A stretch of DNA of 64,000 nucleotides from Cydia pomonella (GCF_033807575.1 NC_084711.1:14322001-14386000), one strand, 5' to 3'. Positions 21,445 to 33,524 are shown, numbered from the stretch's first letter. Translations and numbers: made by a program. Notes: a model not told the origin generated them from the letters alone.

Positions 21445-24288
21445 TTGTTATTGGGACTATTAAACGTGAGGTCGCTCAATACAGGTAAAGATGAGTTTTT
21501 ATTTGCAATAACCAGTTATAAACCAGATATATTGGCTCTTAATGAGACTTGGTTAAAACAAGGCGAAGAAACGTGTGCACCAGTAGTACCGGGTTACGTG
21601 TTCAAGCATAAACCGCGAGCAGGCGCAAGCAGAGGCGGTGGGGTGGGGTTTTATGTGCGGCGCGGGTTGCGGGTGCGCGTGCGCGATCACCCTGTATCGG
21701 CGCTCGAGCAAATGTGGCTCGAGGTTGTCTTGCCCGGCGGGTTGCGGCTAGCAGTGGGCACGGCCTATAGGCCAGAGTCGTTGACAGTGGGTACGGCCAT
21801 AGATGCGCTTAGTGAGTCGGTAAGTGTTTTCGCCTATTGTAATTATGTGTTCGTATTAACTGATTTTAATGTTGATCTCTTACAGCCAAATAGGAACCAT
21901 GGTCCCGAATTGTTGACTTTCATGACACAACAAAACCTTAAACAACTGGTTCAAGAGCCGACACGTGTAACGGAACACTCTGCTACCCTTTTAGACTTAA
22001 TTCTGACAGATGCTTCTGAATTATGTAAACAAACAAGTGTGTATCATAATCCGTCCTTAAGCGATCATGCGATGGTGATTTCAGAATTTCTCATCAAGAA
22101 ACCTAAAGAGGCACCACGATTTACCACCTGTAGATCTTTAAATAGGATAAATGAGACTGAATTTCTAAGTGACTTGCATGCCGTACCTTGGTCACACGTT
22201 TTGCTAGCGAGCGATGTTAATGAAATGGTAAAACGTTTTGAAAGTTTATTGACAATATTGTTTGATAAGCATGCACCAGCCAAACGAGTTTGTGTACAAG
22301 AGAGACCACATCCTTGGCTGACTGATAATATTAGGCTTATGATAAGTATGCGTAATAAAGCACTTGTAAAAGCTAACTCAACCAAAACCGAATCACATAT
22401 AAAATACTATAAAGAAATGCGTAACTATGTAAACAGTTCTATTAAACGAGAAAAAAAAGCTTATTTTAAATTTTATATTAACAATAATTTTAAGACGCCT
22501 ATTAAAATGTGGCAGCACTTAAAACGTTCTTCAGCGTTAGGTACTGAAAATGCTATCCTAATACCTGACCATCTGAATAATCCCGATGCCATTAATGATT
22601 ACTTTTTAGACGTACCAGGTAATGGTCACCTTGATCTAAACACTTATAGCTATTTCATTAAAAACAGGTTCGGAGACAATACTTTTGATATTTTAAAATG
22701 CTCCGAGGATCAAATTTATAAATTAATTACTAGTATTAAAACGAATGCCTGCGGTAGTGATTCAATTACTATACAGATGATTCGTATGACCCTGCCGCTT
22801 ACGCTACCTATAATTACGGCTATAATAAATATGTCAATTTCTGAAAAGGTCTTTCCGGAGGCATGGAAGCTTGCCAGAGTTAAGTGTCTGCCCAAAAGTA
22901 CTTCTGTAGAATCCCATAAAGACTTACGACCAATAAGCATCCTGCCGGTTATGTCCAAGGTTCTTGAAAGAGCGGTTTGCACTCAGTTGACTAACTACGT
23001 AGAACAAAATAATATGCTACCGAGCGTACAGTCCGGGTTCCGTAGCGGCCACAGTACGGCCACCGCGTTAGCTCAAGTTACAGATAATATAATATCAGCT
23101 ACTGACGATGGCAAGTGCACTATATTAGTATTACTGGATTTTTCACGAGCTTTTGACTGTATCAGCAAGGAATTGTTAATAGCAAAAATGGCTTACTACG
23201 GATTGTCAGTATCAGCACGTAAATGGTTTATGTCGTATTTGACAGATCGTAAGCAGTATGTTCTTACAGAGGATGGTCAGGGACAGGAGATTCGGTCGAC
23301 AGTAAAACTAGTTAAAAGAGGCACACCACAGGGCTCGATTCTCAGTCCGTTGCTTTTTATTCTGTTTACTGCTGACCTCGGCAAACTACTCAAGCACTGT
23401 AGTGTTCATTTATATGCCGACGATACGCAGGTATATTTTTCATTCGACCCAAAAGACACAAAATGTGCTATAGAGCAAATAAATGAGGATCTGGATGCAA
23501 TATACAAATGGGCGTATAATAATAACCTAGTTATAAACCCCTCAAAAACAAAGTACCTTATATTTGGATCTAAATTACAGCGTAATCGGATAATTAATTC
23601 TGATCCTAGATTGGTGATTAATGGTAAAAGGATTGAGAGAGTGGATGCAGCCAAAAATTTGGGATTGATTATAGATAGTGATATACGCTACATTGATCAT
23701 ATTAATACAAAAATAAGAAACGCATTTTATAGGCTAAAAATTTTGTATGGTATCCGAAATTACCTAACAGAAGAGGTGAGGCTGGTTTTGATTGAGTCGC
23801 TAGTGTTATCACAGTTTAATTATTGCGATATCGTATATGGACCACGCCTGCTGGCCAAAACCGCACAGGCAATTCAAAGAGTTCAAAATGCTTGTACTAG
23901 GTTTTGTTTCTCGGTGCCAAAGCGAGCCCATATCACACCGTTTCTAAACGAGAGAAAAATTCTGAAGATGGCAGCACGTAGAACCTTGCATATGGCCAGT
24001 ATGGTTAAAAATATAGTCTCTAGTCATAAACCAGAATATCTTTATAATAAGTTTCGATGGATGAAAGACGTTCACGGTCGGAATACTCGCAGTAAGTTTC
24101 TAAATAAAATGAGTGCCCCGAAACATAAAACAGCAGGTTATCGTGGTAGCTTCAAATACTCTGCATCTAAGATCTGGAACGACCTACCACCGCCATTGCG
24201 AGCTAAAATGTCCCTTCCAACCTTTAAAGGCAAATTGAGCTTACTTTTATTAAATTACCAAATTTCCTCAGAGGATATAATTATTTAA
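21445..24288 (+). CDS. LINE-2 ORF2: AP-endonuclease and reverse transcriptase
   Basis: About 947 residues from the TTG at 21445; the frame is stop-free from 21397. The endonuclease shows LLNVRSLN, LNETWLK (about residue 31), TDFNVDLL (about 139), TLLDLILTD and LSDHAMVI (about 206). The reverse transcriptase shows LRPISILPVMSKVLERAV, SGFRSGHSTATAL, the catalytic LDFSRAFD near 563, GTPQGSILSPLLF near 627 and the catalytic YADDTQ near 656. The C-terminus carries IWNDLPPPLRAKMSLPTFK. There is no RNase H. No frameshift or stop is present. There is no ATG in frame upstream, and the first internal Met lies about 88 residues in, inside the endonuclease. Either the start codon was lost or initiation is non-AUG. 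Confidence 0.92.
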   Translation: MLLGLLNVRSLNTGKDEFLFAITSYKPDILALNETWLKQGEETCAPVVPGYVFKHKPRAGASRGGGVGFYVRRGLRVRVRDHPVSALEQMWLEVVLPGGLRLAVGTAYRPESLTVGTAIDALSESVSVFAYCNYVFVLTDFNVDLLQPNRNHGPELLTFMTQQNLKQLVQEPTRVTEHSATLLDLILTDASELCKQTSVYHNPSLSDHAMVISEFLIKKPKEAPRFTTCRSLNRINETEFLSDLHAVPWSHVLLASDVNEMVKRFESLLTILFDKHAPAKRVCVQERPHPWLTDNIRLMISMRNKALVKANSTKTESHIKYYKEMRNYVNSSIKREKKAYFKFYINNNFKTPIKMWQHLKRSSALGTENAILIPDHLNNPDAINDYFLDVPGNGHLDLNTYSYFIKNRFGDNTFDILKCSEDQIYKLITSIKTNACGSDSITIQMIRMTLPLTLPIITAIINMSISEKVFPEAWKLARVKCLPKSTSVESHKDLRPISILPVMSKVLERAVCTQLTNYVEQNNMLPSVQSGFRSGHSTATALAQVTDNIISATDDGKCTILVLLDFSRAFDCISKELLIAKMAYYGLSVSARKWFMSYLTDRKQYVLTEDGQGQEIRSTVKLVKRGTPQGSILSPLLFILFTADLGKLLKHCSVHLYADDTQVYFSFDPKDTKCAIEQINEDLDAIYKWAYNNNLVINPSKTKYLIFGSKLQRNRIINSDPRLVINGKRIERVDAAKNLGLIIDSDIRYIDHINTKIRNAFYRLKILYGIRNYLTEEVRLVLIESLVLSQFNYCDIVYGPRLLAKTAQAIQRVQNACTRFCFSVPKRAHITPFLNERKILKMAARRTLHMASMVKNIVSSHKPEYLYNKFRWMKDVHGRNTRSKFLNKMSAPKHKTAGYRGSFKYSASKIWNDLPPPLRAKMSLPTFKGKLSLLLLNYQISSEDIII

Positions 24289-24639
24289 AATGGTGTTGTG
24301 CTATATTTTGGACACTTACTATTCCTGTTGTTTATAAGTTTGTATTTTTATTTTATTTTATTTATAAGTATTCTCTCATACAAAAAGTACTATTACTTAT
24401 CGCTGTACGTTTCAATGAACGAAACTTATGACTATGGCATTGTTTGTACCTATTCAGTAAAATACTTGAGTTATAAATGTAACCAGTTGTCAATATCAAG
24501 TAAATACCAAATTAAAATATTAAATTTTCACTTGTAATAAAAATTTCTTTATTTTTTTCGTACTATAATTGTATACACTAGCTATCTCTGGTAATAAAAC
24601 AAAAAATCCATTAACCCGCATGTCATATCAATGTGGTTC

Positions 24640-24818
24640 AGTGAAGGGGACGGACTGAAAATCAGCGCTGCGCAATCAATTTGTAATAAAATGGCTGACG
24701 CAGCGTACGCTGAGTCCGTTCCTTTTGCCGCGCATGCCTATTATTATTATTTTTAAGTGAAACATTGTATTTTGTGTGGCAATAAATGGTTTCTTATTCT
24801 TATTCTTATTCTTATTCA
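24640..24818 (+). mobile_element. LINE 3' UTR fragment with TTATTC-repeat tail
   Basis: A non-coding block with GACTGAAAATCAGCGCTGCG and GCTGAGTCCGTTCC ends in GTGTGGCAATAAATGG and a TTATTC microsatellite (24789-24818). This is a typical CR1-like LINE 3' end. It may be a separate truncated insertion or the true end of LINE-2. Confidence 0.55.
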
Positions 24819-25155
24819 ATAACAGTACTTGACGTGATGTTTCCTAATACTGAGCATAGACATACTTTGATAGCACCTTTTCTGAAAATGCATTTCATAT
24901 CGTTGACATTTGTCTGATTTTGTTATACCAGATGGTGGGAAATAAGCATACGGCACGCCTGATAATTGTATTATTACCAAAATTGATTTCGAGAATTAAC
25001 TAAACAATCTAAACACCACAAAGTTTGGTACATTGTTTCAAAACGTGGCAAACTCTTTGGTAAAGTTAAATGTTTTTTTATTTATTTCATCTTTGATTTG
25101 ACAATGTCAGTCATTCTTGAGTCATTCAACACAGAAGTAATTGTAAGTTATAAAA
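24819..25155. other. Intergenic DNA with a degenerate SINE-like scrap
   Basis: AATAAGCATACGGCACGCCT at about 24951 is the reverse complement of part of the repeat at 50907-51020. Nothing else is recognised. Confidence 0.45.
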
Positions 25156-25589
25156 ATGCCTCGTTTAACAACTTTTACTGCTCCCGAATTAATGGACATG
25201 ATTTTGATTTACGGCGAAGCATTACAAAACGCTAATCGAGTGTTAGCTCTGTACAGAGAGCGATTCCCTGATCGAATTGTACCAAAACACGCTCGAGTAA
25301 TTGTAAACGCGATACAGTGAGTTCGCGAAGGTTTGCCCGTGACTGAAAGGGTGGAGGGAGCAGCTATTCACGATGAAGTACCAGTTCCATTACAAGACCG
25401 AATCCTCCGCCATTTTGCTCCTTACCCTGAGAGCAGTAGAGGAAGGAGATAGAAGAACTGAGAAACAAGATAACTGAAGTTTTTCAGAAACTCAGAGATA
25501 CCATCAATCTTCGCTACGTTAAGGAGCTAGTCAACCGACGTTGCGAAACCTGTTATGAAATACAAGGAAGACACGTGGAGAATAGGTAG
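25156..25589 (+). pseudogene. Internally deleted transposase pseudogene (DUF4817-like HTH plus C-terminal end)
   Basis: The ATG at 25156 opens a frame whose start resembles the DUF4817 helix-turn-helix (LMDMILIYGEALQNANRVLA, then LYRERFPDR). That domain sits at the N-terminus of mariner/IS630-like transposases in insects. A TGA interrupts it at 25318-25320. A similar frame continues with LPVTERVEGAAIHDEVPVPL. At about 25450-25589 a different frame gives IEELRNKITEVFQKLRD, VNRRCETCYEIQGRHVENR and a stop, like the extreme C-terminus of such transposases. The catalytic DD(E/D) middle is absent. The copy is therefore a deletion derivative. Family assignment is from motif memory and moderately certain. 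Confidence 0.6.
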
Positions 25590-27653
25590 GTATTAAAATA
25601 AATTGCTTTTTTAAATTTGTAGTTTTTTTACGTGTACGAGTTAAGAAACGAGTTGTACGAGATAAAACGCACCATACTTGGTTATTATTTACCCACTAAT
25701 GGCAGTTAATGATAATAATGACATTACATACGCGATATGAGCTTTTGGAAAGTAACCGTCAACGAGCGTTTAACGCGAGTGTGTTTGCATTAAATTGCGG
25801 GCCGAATTATTTTGTATGGATAAAATTTTAATTGCAATTCTAACAAAAAAATATCTAATTACATTTCTTATATCCTATACTAACGACCGTTAAGAGATTC
25901 GCCCGTATTAGATTTACACACTGTATAGACGCGTGTTAAGCCTTTTGTGAAACCTATCCTGAAGCTGTTAGAGCAATCAGGGCGAAAGCTGAGGATGAGC
26001 ACTTAAGTGGGCATGCGGACGCGAGAGTTAGACGCGTTGGATCGTTCTCGATGGTCGTGCTTAGGATTTTCACGCAGTATAGTTAATTGCCAGAATAGAA
26101 TTATTTTTATGGAGGTATAAATCGGCGCTACACAACTGGCGTAGACTATGTACATTTTCAATTACGGGAACAGTTTTTATTTTATAGACGTTATTAAATT
26201 GTTTATTTTTCCGTTATTAATAAATAATAAAATCAAGGTAATTTTCAACTGAGCGTGGCCCACTCGCACTAGTAAACTGATGTAGAAGGATTGCGCGGGT
26301 TGAAATTAAGTTTAATCAAATAAAATTAATATAATGTTTTCCAAATATAAATTGCCTATTGTGCTGTGTCCCATGCCGTACTAGATTGTCGTACCTACAA
26401 TGTGTTTTGAATGACACCCATGTTGAACAATTGATCATGTTAAAAAAACACTCGTTTCTATTCTGAACGTCAGCAATGTACTGTGGCATCGCCGCATTCG
26501 ATTAGCTCTGGATTTTCCCTTCAGCATTGGTCCGTGTTGCTTTCTCTATTGTGTCATTCTATAAAGAGATTTTATAGCCCTTTAGCAAAATACGTCCAAA
26601 TGACGCTACATCCAACTATAATATACTTACTATTTTTAATTACACGGCTACCTGGAACCTTGAACCCAAAAGGAAATAGCGTAAAAGCTTAAAATAAAAG
26701 TGTAAGCATACAATTAGGAAAACTTAATAGATATACTATGGCACAGCCACTTTGTCAGTTGAAAAATGCGCCTTTTTTCTACTGACAAGTTGGGTGTGTT
26801 TGAGAATAGCTTATTTATAAGCATTATGTAGCTCACGCACCAACTTATTAGGTATGCAAGTAGGTAACTACATAGTTAATTTCAATTGAAGTCGTCTATG
26901 AAATAATAAAAATCATAATTGTCATCTAGCATGAATTAATCTTAAAAATTTTTTTTTGAAGCTAACAAAATGCTTTATGCAAGTAATCTAGCAAGTTGTC
27001 TTACGTGTAAATAATAGAAAGTAGATGTAAATCCGATCAGTAGCGGGCTAGGGTTGTAAGCTTACTGAGGAAACTTTGCCTTCCGATTGGGCGGACTGTT
27101 TCTCAAGTACCTGACTTGAAAAGATGCGAACCTATAGAACTTTCCTTTCCGACTTTGGCTTTTTATACGATTCATGTTTTATGATTTGTATGTATTAATG
27201 CTGTGGAGAGAAGAGGATTTCATCATGAACGAAACGTACTCATATCATAAATATTTAAGAGTACTTACCCACATGATTCTACCACACGTTTCTTGATAGC
27301 TCACGACCTTGATGTCTTCAAAAAAAGAGTAAATAATTTGAAAGTATTCAAGATCCATTAGTGATGAATTCCGCCTTTGAAGGTATTATGTCAATTTGCT
27401 TAAAACAGGCAGAGCGTGTCAAAAATAAGACTTTTGCATCATTGAAAAGGAAAAGTGTACTTTTGTAAACTGTACCATTGACTTTGTGTGAGAATTTCTA
27501 CATAACAGAACCCGTAGTGTAAATTTATTCGATAGCGTGACGTGAGCGTACGCGTTTGCGTTAGTCTCATTTTGTATGGGATTTAGAAACAGCGCGCCAA
27601 GCGGGACGTTTTGGAAACTCATAATCCCATGTAGGGGTACAGATATTGGCTCG
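25590..27653. other. Intergenic DNA, no gene seen
   Basis: AT-rich sequence with chance ORFs only. No repeat pair was found within the window. Confidence 0.55.
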
Positions 27654-27922
27654 TTTTAGGGTTCCGTAGCCAAATGGCAAAAAACGGAACCCTTATGGAT
27701 TTATCATGTCTGTCTGTCTGTCCGTCCGTATGTCACAGCCACTTTTTTTCCGAAATTATAAGAACTGTTGAAACTTGGTAAGTAGATGTATTCTGTGAAC
27801 CGCATTAAGATTTTCACAAATCATAAGAAAAAAAAAATGTTTTTTGGGGGTTCCCCATACTTAGAACTGAAACTCAACAATTTTTTTTTCATCAAACCCA
27901 TACGTGTGGGGTATCTATGGAC
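27654..27922 (+). repeat. First half of a GGGTTCCGTA interspersed repeat
   Basis: It begins TTTTAGGGTTCCGTAGCC, has a CTGTCTGTCTGTCCGTCCG tract and ends near GTGTGGGGTATCTATGG. It appears to be the other half of the element represented at 7478-7728. No ORF is convincing. Confidence 0.55.
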
Positions 27923-28982
27923 ACATATTTGTGTATACACTGTCATTGTACCATACACAAATGAATATTATATTAATATGGTACAATGAAGTATAATTAC
28001 CTATTGTATTTTAAAACGAGAGTTATAGTATTAAGCAATCATTAGTACTTATAAAGAAAATTGCTGTAATTTTCCCATTTTTATTATTATTAATTTTATT
28101 CTGCTTACGATAAAGCATTTAAATAGATCGGACCTAAGCTAACTTTGCAATAAAAAAGTGTACTTTTGTCATTAAATACGTCTAATTTGTGTGAAAATAT
28201 GACGTTTATAACGACACTTCCTCACTTTGTTCTACCAACATCGCTGCACAGTTAACTTAGATGGACTCATACAAAATGTAACAAAAACAGTGAGGATCTG
28301 TTTAATTTATATTCGGTATAGTGTTTTGATTAGAAAAAGGTAGATGAATAATTTTTTCGAGATTTTTTTTGGCCTTTATATTATTTATGGACGACCGTAT
28401 AAAAAAAATAGCGTGAAAAAATAGCGACCACTTAAAAAGTATTCTATTTATATTTTGACACTACTTTACTCGTAAGAAAATCTCATTTTTGAAGGAGCCC
28501 ATGCGAATAGATACCTATTGTTCATTACAGGAAACTATTTTCCCGCTAAACCGCCCTGTACTACTGACTTCAGGATAAACTTACCCCAATGAGGAAGAGG
28601 GTCGACTGACAGATGACGGACACACGGAGAACAATGCGATGAGGGTGTAATCTTTCTGTTCTAATCACTTTAAGATCAGCAAGCAGAGGACAAAAACGCA
28701 CAAGATCAAAGCCATGAATCAAGTCATTTAATAGGGCACGTGGAATATGTAGACATGCTTATAACGTAATGGCGCAACGGAAACAAAGGTTTCAATTTAA
28801 AGCACCATGTCCTAAATTGGGCTCCTGGTGTACACAAGTGCTTTTTAATTCAGTGTGTAGTACTAGCCGAGTAAAACACACCAAAGAAATTTTAACGTAT
28901 GAACGCGTATGCGATATAAAAAATAGTAAATTAAAGCTCATCAGAAACTGACTCTTCATCGGAGCAGTCAAACATTATAATA
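27923..28982. other. Intergenic DNA, no gene seen
   Basis: AT-rich. The stretch 28560-28930 is somewhat less AT-rich and might be decayed upstream LINE sequence, but no protein motif is readable. Confidence 0.45.
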
Positions 28983-29840
28983 ATGTATTCTATCTGTATC
29001 GCAAAAACTGAAGTCACCTGCTTTCATCTCCACAACAAGCTGGCAAACTACGAGTTAAATGTACACTGGCAGGGAAAAAGACTGACGCACAACTTTGCTC
29101 CTAAGTGCTTGGGAGTCACTTTAGACCGTTCACTCACATTTAAAGAAAATCATACAAAATTGGCTAGAAAACTGCAAACCAGAAACAACATCCTCAATAA
29201 ACTTGCTGGTACTTCGTGGGGAGCAAACGCAGACTGCCTGCGCACTTCAGCCCGGCCTTTGTTTACCCTACTGCTGATTACTGCTCACCGGTGTGGCTGG
29301 AAAGTACGCATACGGACCGAGTCAATGTGGAGCTCGATAAGTCGATGAGATGCATTTCAGGCACTATTCTTCCCACACCAACTTACTGGCTCCCGGTCCA
29401 ATGTAACATTGTACCTCCCAGACTGAGAAGGGAAGAGGTACTTTTAAGGGAAACCCAGAAACTTATAACTAGAGTGAACCTCCCCGGGTACTAACCACGT
29501 CACCCGCCTTGTAAGCTGGCTAAGGCCCTAATAGAATCCGGACTCAGTCTTAAAGAAAAATGGACTTCTGACTGGCAGTCAAAGACAGACCGATCTGTTA
29601 GTAGCCTAATCTCACCCGGCTTGAAAGTGAAAGGTTTAACAGATTGCGGACAGGGTTCGGCCGTACCGCACATTTTAAACATCTTTGTGGATGGATGGAC
29701 TCACCCAGATGCGATCTCAAACTGTCCAACACGTGGCACTGGAGTACCCACTCAGAGCCTATCCTGGAAGCCCCGATGACCTGTTCTCATTTACTCTTGA
29801 CGCAGCTCAATGGCTGAAAACCTTGGATATAAACATGTGA
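28983..29840 (+). pseudogene. 5'-truncated, frameshifted LINE reverse transcriptase C-terminal region
   Basis: The frame at 28983 gives KCLGVTLDRSLTFKENHTKL and KLQTRNNILNKLAGTSWGA. It shifts near 29240 to PTADYCSPVWLESTHTDRVN, MRCISGTILPTPTYWLPVQC and RLRREEVLLRE. After further stops and shifts, CGWMDSPRCD and then LFSFTLDAAQWLKTLDINM with a stop close at 29838-29840. These are the thumb/connection and Cys-rich tail regions of a jockey-like LINE polyprotein. The catalytic YADD is not present. The 3' UTR with AAATAAATTT ends near 29901. Several frame breaks show it is long dead. Confidence 0.7.
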
Positions 29841-29901
29841 CATACCTGATATATTTTCGATTTATTTGTGATTTTTTTATGCCATTCAAATAAATTTATA
29901 T

Positions 29902-32900
29902 AGGGGAGAGTCGGCTATATCGTACCGCCGGTTAAATCGTACCGCCTCTAGTTTTTCCATTAAATAACCTAGTTTATTTACACTTAGGGCACCAAACGGT
30001 GCTCAAATAGAATTAAGAATTATCTAATCAGAAATGGCATACGACTACAAACGAACGAAAGAGAGAAAAAATATGATTGATCTAACTTTTAATGTGTGTT
30101 TGTAATATCATGACTTGTTATCTAGATAGTAAGTTAAAAATGCGCAATTAACAGTATTTAAGTACAAATATAAACGCTTAGTGTGTTAAAACTGACCCCA
30201 AATATTAATTTTATTTTAACTACGTTTACCCTAACATATACAACTTGTCTTTACCTTGTGGACATAGATGAATAGGACGTGTCGATTATGGTATTTCTAA
30301 CCTATGTACCAAGTCTCATTCCAAACGCTACAGCACAGTACAGTATTAACGGAGAAATTAATGATTTACGATTGAATACTTCGGAACAGCCTGTATGTAG
30401 ATACACGCTAATTAGCGTTATCCATAAACGCGTGACTGGCCTCAATTTGCTATAAAGCGTTTGTCTTTATCTATCATTTTGACTTATTTATAAGAAAGGG
30501 AAAAAACATAATTTAACTAAATCAGGCCCGTACAGTTTTATGAATAAGGGGGTATATCATGGCACAAGTGTCACTTTAATCGTATTGTCATTGTGAATGA
30601 CTAATAAATACAGCATGCTCCTATTTATTGATGATTTATTTAATTTAATTTAACTAATGTTTTTTTAATGTTTAACTAATCAAATGAATTTACCATATTA
30701 GAACATTCCTAAGGGGGTCACTTAACTCTGCAGCTTACTGTACATATACTCAGGACTTTGTTATTACATACAAAAAAACGAAGCCTGTTTTAACGAACGT
30801 CAGTAGGCAAGGAATCAGCGTAATGAATCCAATTAAAAGTAACATCGTCGTTGAATCCGTGTGATTAACGTGGGGTCAATGGGGGCCGGAAAATTGATTG
30901 ATATTGAATACTCGATCACTGACTGACTTGATTGCTGCAACGATGTTCTTTGTTATCATTATTTCCAGATTTTCAGAGAGGTTTTTATATTGAAGAAAAT
31001 TTAAATATGATGTTTTTCCTTTGTAAATTGACGCTGCGATTAATATACAATTTGCTTAAAAACGGACTAAAATATTAAATTGCTTCATCGGACCTTTCAT
31101 CGTTTTCGTATAAATCGTTATCTGTTGGATCAATTAGCTGATTGCTGGAGAACATCTTTGAATACATTAAAAGATAGGCTTAAGTTTTGACCTACGGTTA
31201 AATTAATAACCGTATTAGCTTCATATGCGGGTCAATTTATAACTGTCACCGACTACAGATTATTCGCTACAATAAAATACAAAATAATTTACATAAACAT
31301 TTTACTGACCGGAAACAAAATGTATTTATTTACGATTTCTCTCACTTGTAACCGTCAACCAATTGACAGGGTACTACACAAGGTAATTGAATTACGTTCC
31401 GAATTGCATTCATTCCACTCTGTAAAACATTCATTCGAGCTGAAGTGTGCTGCAGTATACGCTGACATTAAACGAAGTGTTATAACTGCTTATTTTCATA
31501 AATCCCTAACTCAATTAGAATATTCACACAAAAAGATGCCACGCCACAGATAACATAGAGTATAAATTCAAATAAAAACTAGAATTGAAGTGCGATTTTG
31601 TTATAATAAGTTGTATTTGGATGGGGAGAGACAGACGCTGTTAAGTTCGAGTGAAGAGCTCTAAACTGAGCTAGTTTAATATAAATAAAAGCGCAGCTGC
31701 TCGTTCATTTTACATTCTGTCTAGCGACATTTGCTACTAACCCGTACCGCGTTTCGCACGGATTAACTCGGAAACTTTTGCATAAAGTAAAGTAATATCT
31801 AGAACTACAACATGTACAAGATCGCTAGTTAGAATTTTAATTACTTAGTCTTGTAGTTTTTGAGTACACTTACACATTACCTTTATCAGGTACATGATCT
31901 TTAATTGAGAACAAAAAATATTTATTTAAAATACAATACACAGGTACAATAAACTTTAGTAATATTATAGTAAAAATAAACAGACATATTTCCTAATTTG
32001 GTACAGATAAGGTACGGTCGGTTGACAAAGTAGTCAAGTGAAAAAACTAGTATTTTGGAAATGGTATGAAGAAGAAAAAAACAAAAAATATAATACAAGT
32101 AAAATATTTAAATATTTGTATTGATTTATTAAACATGCAAAAACATTGTGACGCAAGTTTCAGCTTAACTAAATGAAACTTGAATTTCTCTCACCTGGAA
32201 TATCGAATTCTAATATTGACCAATATAGGAATAGTATTCGTTAACCACTTGCGCTGCTCTGAATTCTGTACACATACTGTGTTATTAGACACGTTTATTC
32301 ATTTGACAATACAGAGTGCAGAACAATTAGCCTGCTCTATTCTGGAACATCGCATCTGATGTATTGAAATGACATAAAATACAAGCTTTGCTTTAAATAA
32401 ATAATAAATACATAAATTCACTAAAACAAAAACTAAATAATTAAAACATTTTATTCTGAACGTGGAGCTCCATTTCAGTTAAAAAAAAACTTGGGTTTTC
32501 ATAATTTTTAAGAGGCATATAGCCGTATACTGTATATGCATACCTATACAACAGTATGTGAAAGCTAAAACTAACTCTCGACAGACAAACTAATCCATTA
32601 TTACTGAATGCATTTTGAACTGTAATTTACCCTTCCTTAGTATAGCCTAACTTTGATTGGTACCCATTGTCTAAATCCGCAACATTTCATTTAGACGACG
32701 GTGCACTACTAGTGCAAATAGATATTTTGAATCTGCTCAGGTGTCCTGAGACATGATAACAAATATCTCTATATAAAGCAAGAATTGGCTTTCGGACAAG
32801 TACAATTCTTTCCCGATTTTTATTTAAATCGGAGATAACACAGGTCAGAGATTCAGGCTGACCTAGTTCGTTGTCAAACTACGTTAGGACCTGACCGTGT

Positions 32901-33401
32901 TGGTATTATCATTGGTTGCACGACGCGGGCGAAGACAGTTCATACACTAATTAATGTTACACGATAAGCTGTCTCGGGGTTTCAAGTAAGTTTCTACTGA
33001 ACACGAAATACTCCGACTTTATTTTATTTATTATAATTAAATCTTAAAATTACAATTTATCAAAACTGTATCTAGTTTGACTGTGGAGTTAACCATGCCA
33101 GCCATGGTAACCTGACCCGCTACAATCCACTGAAGGTTGCTAGCAGTAATTACATGTATGCTCCACAACATGTTGTAATTACTCTAATGCACCATACCGT
33201 TCGTAACAACTAAGCGGAATCTTAGAGCGCTCATACTGGATAGCTTAAGCTCTCGATTCATCCCTGCTCGGTACGCAAATATAATGACTTCCCTGAAATG
33301 TGACTGCGAAAGTTTAAACCGGAGCCACGTGCGCCAGATTACATATTTCAGTCGCAGTTGGACGTGGTCAGAGGAGGATTCTGAAACAAAAACCTTGTAT
33401 C
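29902..33401. other. Intergenic DNA, no gene seen
   Basis: AT-rich. A paired motif, ATCGTACCGCC, occurs at about 29918-29944 (two copies 20 bases apart). A small hairpin CCGATTT...AAATCGG sits near 32813-32834. The 77-codon ORF at 31320-31553 has no recognisable domain. Confidence 0.55.
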
Positions 33402-33507
33402 AACAGGCGTATTGTAATTTTAATTATAGGATATGAATTCGATCTGTTGATTAGATGTGTATCGGATCTGTCAGTGTCAAAAGTGACATTTCTTCAACCA
33501 AAAACGT
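33402..33507 (-). repeat. Interspersed hairpin repeat, copy 2 (inverted)
   Basis: It contains the complement of the TTAAAATTAGAATACGCCTG block and GATCTGTCAGTG followed by AAGTGACATTTCTTCAACCA, as in 6606-6840. Confidence 0.6.
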
Positions 33508-33524
33508 CTCTCTACGCACCTCGA

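Larger units (their letters stand above)
20076..24560 (+). mobile_element. LINE-2: CR1-like non-LTR retrotransposon, both ORFs open
   Basis: ORF1 (20076-21221) and ORF2 (21445-24288) lie on the same strand, 223 bases apart, followed by an AT-rich 3' UTR ending near TTTCTTTATTTTTTT at about 24541-24560. There are no LTRs. The ORF1 architecture (PHD-like finger, coiled coil, FP-like C-terminus) and the ORF2 motifs point to the CR1/Kiri/Daphne group; the clade is an inference. The exact 5' and 3' ends and a target duplication could not be fixed by eye. Short GC-rich islands interrupt otherwise AT-rich coding sequence. Confidence 0.85.

Noticed and set aside
31320..31553. 77-codon ORF as a gene
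   Set aside because: Low-information composition, no motif, and surrounded by non-coding AT-rich DNA.
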